Shown in pieces: positions 56,737-64,000 of a stretch of DNA of 64,000 nucleotides. The DNA is from Mortierella alpina (lineage: Eukaryota > Mortierellomycota > Mortierellomycetes > Mortierellales > Mortierellaceae). The stretch is taken from positions 1,860,001-1,924,000 of the forward strand of contig JANATF010000007.1 of assembly GCA_029449245.1 (NCBI GenBank), written 5' to 3'. Below the pieces are notes generated by a model. It searched no databases and was not told the origin of the DNA. It saw only the letters and a program-made list of their open reading frames with translations. Every line of letters begins with the position of its first letter. The stretch's first letter is position 1. A program made the position numbers and the translations under genes.

Positions 56737-57300
56737 TGTGAATGATAGGTATGTGTGTGTGGGTGTGTGTGGGTGTGGCGAGGTGGACTAAGGAAGCTGA
56801 AGCGGGAAGGGAAGAAGTGAAGGGAGAGAAGGAGCGAAGCAAAGGTTATCAAACGGGTGCTTTGCGCTGCGTATCAAAGGACTGCAAAACCTATCCCGCT
56901 GAGTGTATTTTGATTTTTCCATCGATTGTGCCACAGAGTACTCTACAGCAGAGCAAGAGTGACTCAGTCCGCACTCATTCTCACGGCGATACTCCCTCTC
57001 GCCCACTCCATGTCTCGAGCCTGGGCACGCCCCGTTTTCTAGGCACCCTCAGACAGTACCTTGTGCACCATACATATGGAACAGAACAGCCCATCGCCTT
57101 AGAATGGTCTCAGCCCTCCGGGCAGCCTTGTGAGACTAGACCCATTCTTGTAGGCCCAATTCTTCGACCAATGGCTTCTAATACGACACAAATTGAGCCG
57201 AGTGCGACCCGTACAGCTCTTTCTCTCTCTCTCTCTCTCTTTTTTTTTCAAAGGGGTGTTTTTTTATTCGCGAAAGCTACTAGAGTTCTGGTGGGAACAT

Positions 57301-58636
57301 TTAGACCTCCATGATCTCGCGGAGACGACGAGTGGTGGAGCGGACGGTGGCAGCAGCAGTGGTGGACAAGGTCCAGGCACCACCAGCCATGGTCTTCTTG
57401 CAGCCACGGCACTTCCAGATACCGACGGACTGACGCTTGACGGCATCCTAAAATGGCAGATGAGGAGGTATATGATATTAGTACGCGTCAAATAGAACAG
57501 CGAGAGCGAGTGCGGCGCCGAGGATCTGAATAGAACAAAAAGAGATTCCACGGCCTGCACACAAGATAAACGCAAAAATAGAGCGAAAATAATATGCGTG
57601 GGAAGGGGCGCAATTGATCTCTCTTTTCACTTGTACGCCGCTCACTTTTCCTTGTCCGAGGAGACACAGAAAGGACGAGCCTTTGACTCAATAACAAAAA
57701 CGGAAAACACAAAGACTTATTACCTTTCCGCAGAAAGTGCAAGTGTACTTGCTGTGCTGGGTGATTTCCATCTTCTTGACCTGCTTACGGAGCGAGGCAC
57801 CATAACGGACACCGTATTTACCAACAACTCCGACCTTCTTAGTGCGCTTAGCCTGTTAGAAAAACAAGGAGAAAAGGTAGAGATGGTTAGGACCTAGCAG
57901 AAACGATGCATCAGCGATGAGACCACAGCCCACGAGCACACAGTCCCGAGTGGAGGAAAGATCCCGCCCAAATCTCCATGAAGAGAAGTACTGATCCTTT
58001 GAACAAAGCATGGAATGGTAGTTTCTTTGCTGTAGACGATCAAAGGTTCTGCAGACCAATGTCAGATCCCGTCTTCTATTTCGCTTCAAGCTCAGATTTT
58101 GTTGATTTCGTCTGCCAGTGATGCCGAAAGCCCAACGATCGAGTTGCAGTATCGAGGTCGTCATATCGTTCAACTGCTTTGTGACTCGGGTGCGAGGTGA
58201 GGATTCGTCAAACTGCATGCCAGCCATCAAAGTGCTCAACGGTCCATCCGGCTGGACACTCTGTTGATGCAGTCCAAAGAGCAAGAGTCGTTGGCTGATG
58301 CTGTTGCAAGTTAAACGTCGGGTTGTAGCAGCCGCCCTGGTAGCTGGACTCTTGCACAAGCGAGTGGGTGTCCTTGAATGCAGGTGGATAGGGGCTCACG
58401 AGCCAACTGTCGTAATCCACACTCCATGGGCATCGTTTTTTTTTTTTTTTTTTTTTTTTGCCACGATGTTTCCAGAAGCTGGCTTTCTGTAGTTATTTTG
58501 TTTGCGATGGTTCCTCGCCCCCTGCTGAACGTTGCCGATGGTTGCATGGTCCCGATGCGTGCGTCGATGGATAGATGGCCACCAATGGACATGATGGATT
58601 GATGGATTCCCCCAACTCGATGCAGTGACTTGCCAT
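57301..58636 (-). CDS. RPL43: 60S ribosomal protein eL43 (L37A)
   Basis: Zinc-ribbon protein of the large subunit. Two coding exons are certain: 57724-57852 ([20 protein letters not shown] through CTFCGK) and 57301-57447 ([20 protein letters not shown] through REIMEV). The CxxC pairs are CTFC and CRGC. With one initiator Met the protein has 92 residues, the usual length. The first coding exon needs only M before A. No ATG followed by GT is present for about 780 bases upstream on this strand. The best candidate is the ATG at 58634-58636 followed by GCAAGT, a typical GC-AG donor, inside the 16-base element shared with the eS27 region. The body is certain; the first exon is inferred. Confidence 0.9.
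58436..58459 (+). repeat. Homopolymer run of 24 T
   Basis: Uninterrupted T run, the longest homopolymer in the window. It falls inside the proposed long first intron of RPL43, where it reads as poly-A. Confidence 0.95.
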
Positions 58637-58640
58637 CTTG
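58625..58640 (-). promoter_or_regulatory. Shared ribosomal-gene element (copy 2): probable start codon plus GC splice donor
   Basis: Minus-strand CAAGATGGCAAGTCAC, identical to 19147-19162. Here it is the only good source of the initiator Met for RPL43. Confidence 0.6.
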
Positions 58641-58748
58641 AATTTGGAGTAGAAATGAAAGGAGGCTCCAAACAAGCCTGCCCTGTGGGGACTAAATGCA
58701 TGCCGAAAGAGGTGGCTTAAGGGTTTTCTATTTGATACTACATACAAA

Positions 58749-59471
58749 CTATAGGCTCATCTCGACGCTTCTCATACGCCTCGCGCCTTTCGTTCTGCTT
58801 TTGGAACCGACAATGGTGATTTCCTGGCGCTTCTCAAACGCCTCGTGCTTGTCTTCCTGCTGCTCGGTCGGGAACTCGGGGATGGGAAGTGAGTCGTTTC
58901 CGTAGTTGGCAATCAGTGGCACCACGCCCGAGAGCTTGCCATCGGCTTGGCCTTCGATCTCGATATCAGCACAGTTACTGTAAAGCTCTCGTACCCCGCT
59001 TGCATTGTTCCACAACCACATAAACACAGCCTTGCCAGAAGGTGCACCCTTAGGAATCGGAACAGTGTAGCTTGCACTATTCTTCGCACCTCGGAAGCAG
59101 CTGCGGATCACGGTCTTGATGACAACCCAGGTCGCGCCAGAGTCGTAAGACAGTGCCCACTGGCAATGGCCTCCATTATGCGAAGCGCCGATGGCATATG
59201 TGGTTTCGATGGACTGGCCGGCCTGGTAAACAGGGCGCGTTGTTGAAGGGCTGGTGGTCCTGCACAAAGGGCGTGTGATTATTCCATATGATCCAATTGG
59301 GGCATTCAGATCGTAGTCGATCTCTTGGCCCTTTGAAACAGGCGGGCAACCTGCGCGTGGGCTGCCTCGAGCGCAAGGGCGCAAGAATCCAATGTGGGCA
59401 TCACAGAAAGACGTAAAAGAGAGCAGTACGACGATGCACAGGAGGAAAGCTAGATGAGATTTGAAAGCCAT
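58749..59471 (-). CDS. Secreted LPMO-like protein (copper His-brace type)
   Basis: A single exon of 240 residues. The signal peptide (1-25) ends SFCDA, so the mature protein begins with His26 (HIGFLRPCARGSP). An N-terminal His after cleavage is the hallmark of lytic polysaccharide monooxygenases. A second His is in GGHCQW (about 102), and a Tyr in RELYSNCAD (about 164) is placed like the axial Tyr. The region ALSYDSGATWVVIKTVIRSC and PIPKGAPSGKAVFMWLW matches AA11-related fungal proteins. These act outside the cell on chitin or cellulose, or bind copper without catalysis. A basic, Lys/Arg-rich tail of about 50 residues is unusual. A TATA box is about 100 bases upstream. Confidence 0.85.
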   Translation of the reverse strand: MAFKSHLAFLLCIVVLLSFTSFCDAHIGFLRPCARGSPRAGCPPVSKGQEIDYDLNAPIGSYGIITRPLCRTTSPSTTRPVYQAGQSIETTYAIGASHNGGHCQWALSYDSGATWVVIKTVIRSCFRGAKNSASYTVPIPKGAPSGKAVFMWLWNNASGVRELYSNCADIEIEGQADGKLSGVVPLIANYGNDSLPIPEFPTEQQEDKHEAFEKRQEITIVGSKSRTKGARRMRSVEMSL

Positions 59472-59569
59472 TGGCAGTGGCTGTGATGTGAAGGGGGCGG
59501 TTTATGTTTATGGTGGAGATAGAAGAGCACTGAGAGACTGAGTGGTGAGTAGAAAAAAAAGGCTCGATG

Positions 59570-59578
59570 TTTATATAG
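59570..59578 (-). promoter_or_regulatory. TATA box of the LPMO-like gene
   Basis: The minus strand reads CTATATAAA 99-107 bases before the start codon. Confidence 0.6.
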
Positions 59579-59944
59579 CAAAAGAGCCTCTTTCACAATC
59601 TCGAACGAGAAAGGGAGGGGAAAGGTGCAGCCTCTCGGACCTCGTCGACAGCTCGAACCACTTGTCAGCGTGCCCCACCGTGCTCTTTGAGCCTGGGGGG
59701 TGCGTCAAGTGTCAGACACCAAAGCTCCTATTGAAATGGTCAAACGATTGCCCCTCCGCTAAGAAACCCTATGATGAAAGAGAGAGAGAGTGCGGGTGCA
59801 AGGGAGCATGAACCTCCTCTTGGATCAGCATGGTTGAATATTGTAACTCGGGACCTTGTGCAAGAAGGCGCTTTACTTTATGGCAGACTATGAATACTTA
59901 TTATACACTGACACCCTCCGTCTCCTATCGTACCCTATTATTTT

Positions 59945-61105
59945 TTAAGCTAGCTGCAGAGCTGCATCCTTTTTCGCCTTCTCAGTAGCGTCTTGCTTCG
60001 CAATGATCGCCCTGGCAGTTGCCTCAAAGGCCTTGGCCTGCGTGCCGCTGTTGGGGTCAAAGTAAGGCACCTCGCCCGAGACCGTAACCCTCAGGCCGCG
60101 ACGGAAGTATGGCTTAAAGTCGGGCACGCCAGTGTGGAACGTCGAGCGGTTGTCCCAGATGGCTACACTGTGCTTCTCCCACTTGAATCGGGCTTGATAG
60201 TCGAGTCTCTTGGACGTCAAGTCGTTTAGGTACTCGAGAATCCACTTGGACTCGGCAGGTGATACACCGTTGATCTCTCGTGTAAAGACAGAGTTGGTGA
60301 AAACGGACTTCCAGCCAGTCACTGGGTTGGTGCGGATCACAGGGTGCTCAGAGTCATTCAGCTTTCCAAAGGTCTTGCGGCCAGTGTTGGCTTGGAAGAT
60401 GCGGAAGATGTCTGAGGTGTGGGTGGCGGTAAGGCCCTCGAGAAGCGCCTTGATGGGCTGAGAAAGATCGTCGTACAGCTGATAGCCGTTGGACCAGACG
60501 GTATCTCCGCCAGCCTCAGGGATCTCGTCAAACTTAAGGATCGAGTAGGATGAAGGGGCAGGCTCGAAAGACACATCCGAGTGCCACGAGTTGTTGGTGT
60601 TGTAGCGGTTAGGGGGGCTAGAGAAATGGAAAGAGTGTGAGCATACAGTTTTCCAGAAAAAAAAAACCTTTGCTGCAGCTTCAGGATCATAAATGATGCC
60701 TCATTACCTGAGACGTGAATCAAGCACAATGACTTCAGGACTCTCTTGGTCGTGAGGGACTAGAGGGTGAACATGCAGTGGACCCCACCGAGCACCAAGC
60801 TTGACATGCTCCTTGCGATCAAGGTCATCCTGGTCTCGGAACCAAACCACTCCGCGCTCAGAGATAAGGGCAGCGAGTTCCTCGGATTGTTGATCCGTCA
60901 GCTGGGAGAGACGGACGCCGTGGAGCTCTGTCCCAAACTTGGGTGAGTAGTCGATGCGCTTAGTCACGCTCGCAAAAAGGGCCTTCTTCTCAGGATCAAC
61001 ACCTTTGCCAGCGACGCGTGTTGCATGGGTGTTGCGATCGGCAAGCGAGGCGTCCTTCTCCGAGGCAGATAGGATAACGTTGTCAGAAACCACAGCGGGA
61101 GCCAT
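59945..61105 (-). CDS. Fe(II)/2-oxoglutarate dioxygenase, TauD/TfdA (JLP1-like) family
   Basis: Exons 60708-61105 and 59945-60617 give 356 residues. The iron ligands are visible: His-x-Asp in SWHSDVSF (about 145-147) and the distal His in WDNRSTFHTGV (about 294). The 2-oxoglutarate Arg lies in the following FRRGLRVTV. The substrate-side RGVVWFRDQ motif is present near residue 85. Yeast JLP1 and bacterial TauD release sulfite from sulfonates or sulfate esters, supplying sulfur; the exact substrate here is unknown. The C-terminal tail is Lys/Ala-rich. A TATA box precedes the gene by about 105 bases. Confidence 0.9.
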
Positions 61106-61210
61106 CTTTGATATGGTATTGGAAAGTGTGTTGATGGTTGAGGAAATAGATGAGCTGATGTCGTGCAGAGCGTATGTCTTGAGTGCTGGAGTTGAAGGGC
61201 AAAGTAGGTG

Positions 61211-61219
61211 CTTTTATAG
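61211..61219 (-). promoter_or_regulatory. TATA box of the dioxygenase gene
   Basis: The minus strand reads CTATAAAAG 106-114 bases before the start codon. Confidence 0.65.
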
Positions 61220-61852
61220 GATGCGGTACTGTGGGTGTTTGTTGTAGACAACAAGCGCATACGCGATAATGATAGATCTGTCGAACACACACGCAAAGAG
61301 AAAATGGCGCCATGGTCCTAGCCTCACGTCAGTTTAGCGGCATGGTTAGCGCTTGGCGCAACAACAGTGCTTGCACGGTGATGGCCAAAGCCAAAACGAG
61401 GCAGCTAAGCTTCCAATCGATAGCAACAGCCAATCTCCCGCGGCCTGAGCAACAGGCTTGAATGTTCACATGCTCCTTAGGTACGTCCCTTACACCAGAT
61501 TCTGGCATGAAGCACGCTAACGTCTTGAAGATGGAATGGATGTAAACCGGGTAAACTCTTGACATCTGGCTGTACAAATATCCTGAGCCCAATCCCTCAT
61601 GAAGTATAGTTTACACCACCCTTTAAGGTTGTAATAGGGCAGATCAGCACGAAAAGAGGTGATTGAACCTAGTGAAAGACGCGTGTTGAGCACAGAATGG
61701 CAACATTTTCAGTCACCGCCCTCGCCTTGTCACACAATCATGTTCGTTCCAAGCGCGCGCGTTGCCTTCGGCTATTCTTATGCGACCAACTGTTTTTCCA
61801 ACTTGCACCCAGTAAGGCCTTGCGCTGCTGCTGGTTGCCACATTGTAGCGGT
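61220..61852. other. Intergenic region
   Basis: About 630 bases with no supported gene. It holds the distal promoter of the dioxygenase gene and the 3' UTR of the PHD/WHIM gene. Confidence 0.5.
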
Positions 61853-63732
61853 TTATTCGGCGTTGTATGACATTAGTAAGTGTTCGCTTGGTGCCTCTTT
61901 CTTCGCCAGTGATGGGTGCTGCGAGGGTACGTGGGTGTAGTGGCCGTTCGTCATGGGTACCTGAAACCCAGTGTACTGTGGGTGCTGGGGGATCGGTGCC
62001 CACTCGAGGTCCTTGTTGGCCGTCTGTACTGGGATCGGTTCCATGATACCTGTCATAGCCTCCATCCTCAGTTTTTGTTCCTTCTTTTCCTTCCGTGCAG
62101 CTTTCTTTCGTGCCTTCTCCTGCTCTGCTGTTATGCATCTTGCGCAGGTAAAGTCGACGTTCTCCCAATCTTTTGCTGACCGTCCTTGCTCCGCATCCTC
62201 TTGCTTCAGACATGCCACATGCTGCCAGACATTGCACTTGCCACAGGCAATCATCAGCTCGCCATCGTCCTATTGGAGTTTTTCAAAAGGTTAGCCTATG
62301 ACATGACTAGTCCGTCTGTGGTTGTAACAAAAGGCAAGGCAGCTCGGAAGAGGCTGTAAAGCTATTGCTTACCAAGTTGTTGCCATTCACTCCGCAGACA
62401 CAGTCAAAGAACCAGTCTTCTTCCTCTGCCTCGTCATTAGCCTCGTCCTCAGAGTGTTCGTCCACGTGGCCGCCTGCGAGCCTCTTCCTTTTTCTTTCCT
62501 CGCGCTCTTTGGCTATCCGTTGCTGTAGCTTCTTCTTCTGCTCCTCTCTTTCCCAAATCGCATTCTCCCGAGCCTTGAGTCGAATTTCACGCTCCTTGAG
62601 CCGATTATCTCGGACTTGTTGTTGTGCAATTCTTTCCTACAAGTGTCAAGGTAGTAACAATTAACAAATGTGAGTTGAGAGGATAGAGTTTTGTAATATG
62701 CTAGAGGAAGGTTAGCCATCTTCCAAACCAGAAAGTGTGGGGCCATTACCTTTTCAGCGCGTCTCTCGCGAAGCTCTTGTCGACGCTGCTCGGTAGCAGC
62801 TTGCAACTCCTGCTGCCGAATCGACTCCAAACGAGCTTTCTCCTGAAGTTCTAGCTCCCGAATAACAATCCTTGACGACCTTTTGCGATTGGCGATCGCC
62901 TCAAGCTTCTCTAGCTCCTTTTCCTTCTCTGCAAAATCGCCTAGTACCTTTGGGAGAATGTCGTTGATGATAAGGGAATGGAGAGCCTTCTCGTACGGGT
63001 TCTTGGAACGGCGAAATAAATTGCCAAACTCCTCCCATTCTTGCCGGGTTATGCATATAGGCTCCCATTCTACTCCTGGTGTGAGGGGCGGCGTCTCGAA
63101 GTCCGACTCTACATCTGATTCTGGCGAAGCCTGTTTCTGTCCACGCGTAGAGCGACGGGTGCCGCGCCGAGCTACAAGCGCAGCTTTGACTTTTGGCGGA
63201 GGAGCTGCTTGCTTTGTAGATTTGGTGATCCTTTTTGGTGGCGGGTTCTCTCTGTAAAGGCGGTTGTCTGAGACGAAATGGATTACACGCAACAGAACGA
63301 TATTCGTCAGCAAGGCAGAGATTGTTGATTAGTGAAGGAAGTAAACGTTCCTTTGAGATGCTTACCATCAAAAAGCCAGTATGTTCGATCCAGAGCATCA
63401 TGACCTATTGGGTCTACACGCTATACAACCCAGATTTAAGACAGAGCAGATATGTGAGTATGCAGGGCTGCATACATCCTAGAGAACTTTTATGAACGAT
63501 GGGTTCTGCGGCACAACATACCCATTCAACCGCCACTTCTTCTTCTTCCTTGAAACTGGCTCGAAAACGCTCTGGGTCGTCCAGCTGCCACTCGCAAAGG
63601 TTGCTCAATATCAGGAGCTTAGTGGCAAGACTGAATGATTCGTAATTGTATGCATCCTCCTCCAACCACGGGTTCTGTTCCTCTGCTCGCTTTTCAAACT
63701 CTTTCTGTGCGTACTTGATCCAGTTGTCGAAG
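61853..63732 (-). CDS. PHD-finger and WHIM-domain chromatin protein, 5' end not found
   Basis: Exons read so far: 63522-63732, 63366-63420, 62750-63267, 62373-62636, 61853-62269, frames consistent; the first begins in mid-codon, so at least one 5' exon is missing. The first two exons hold a DDT/WHIM-type region: NLCEWQLDDPERFRASFKEE, then VEWRVDPIGHDALDRTYWLF and NRLYREN, the classic G-x-D-x3-x-YW signature. A Ser/acidic linker and a long charged coiled coil with many Glu and Arg follow. Then comes a PHD finger split by an intron: CVCG, MIACGKCNVWQHVACL, FTCARC. This combination occurs in nucleosome-remodelling and histone-reading proteins (ISWI-partner type); the partner here is unknown. Confidence 0.8.
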
Positions 63733-64000
63733 CTATTGCAAGGAATGAATCCATAGGGAGCAAGGGCATGGAGTATGTTAGGGAGTTGCCACTACTCATA
63801 AATTGCCAAGGAGGGACCCTGCCCTTTTCACAGCACACGCGTCGATCACATTTTTTGGTCCGTGCTCAACGGTTGCACGCAGGGAGCAAGATTGTTCAAC
63901 CTGACCAATGCCCACACGCTCAAGAAAGCAAAACGACAAAAGGCAAACGAATGGCGAGCATGCAAAGGTGATGGATACGCTAGATCCGAAAAAAAAGCTA
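63733..64000. other. Right-edge sequence, probably intron or upstream exon of the PHD/WHIM gene
   Basis: CAATAG ending at 63733 (minus strand) is a good splice acceptor. I could not identify the preceding exon with confidence. Confidence 0.4.

Overview
The window is nuclear DNA of a filamentous fungus, most likely an early-diverging one of the Mortierella type (Mucoromycota). The evidence is the many short GT-AG introns (mostly 60-130 bases, often with CTAAC/CTAAT branch-like sequences), GC content near one half, large C2H2 factors rich in Gln and Ser, and a gene set that mixes fungal genes (TRP2, a TOM20 protein, a sulfonate-type dioxygenase, an LPMO-like secreted protein) with genes better known from animals (a SETD9-like SET protein, PTAR1). 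I place it from gene content and recognition, not from a database search.

Layout. 1-2.0 kb: 3' part of a gene carrying two ubiquitin-protease (USP) domains in one reading frame; the second has lost its catalytic Cys and His. 2.2-2.7 kb: small two-finger C2H2 gene. 3.1-5.6 kb: decayed DNA with a broken PIF1-like helicase and weakly recognisable relics. 6.1-9.4 kb: TAF4. 9.5-10.6 kb: SETD9-like gene, convergent with TAF4. 10.7-14.6 kb: 16-exon Ulp2/SENP6-type SUMO protease. 15.4-17.4 kb: in-frame fusion of TOM20 with a SET/MYND protein. 17.8-18.6 kb: ribosomal protein eS27. 20.5-21.4 kb: GPI-type cysteine-containing surface protein. 21.5-23.5 kb: monocarboxylate-type MFS transporter. 25.3-26.7 kb: mitochondrial carrier. 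27.2-29.0 kb: DGAT1. 29.3-31.0 kb: SAR1. 31.2-33.0 kb: PTAR1. 33.7-36.1 kb: amino-acid transporter. 36.2-37.4 kb: four-helix membrane protein. 38.5-46.2 kb: two single-exon zinc-finger genes with the same finger layout, about 4.1 kb apart. 48.9-49.6 kb: coiled-coil protein of unknown role. 51.7-54.4 kb: CDC6. 54.9-56.7 kb: TRP2. 57.3-58.6 kb: ribosomal protein eL43. 58.7-59.5 kb: LPMO-like secreted protein. 59.9-61.1 kb: TauD/TfdA-type dioxygenase. 61.9-63.7 kb: PHD/WHIM chromatin protein, 5' end not found.

There is no operon-like organisation. Functional clusters are loose: SAR1 and PTAR1 both touch ER-Golgi traffic, and two ribosomal protein genes share a 16-base element around a possible start codon. 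The points I rate highest are the tandem USP with a pseudoenzyme half, the TOM20-SET/MYND fusion, the shared ribosomal-gene element that suggests a start codon followed by a GC-AG intron, and the zinc-finger pair. Exon coordinates are my own reading of splice signals and reading frame; no transcript evidence was available.
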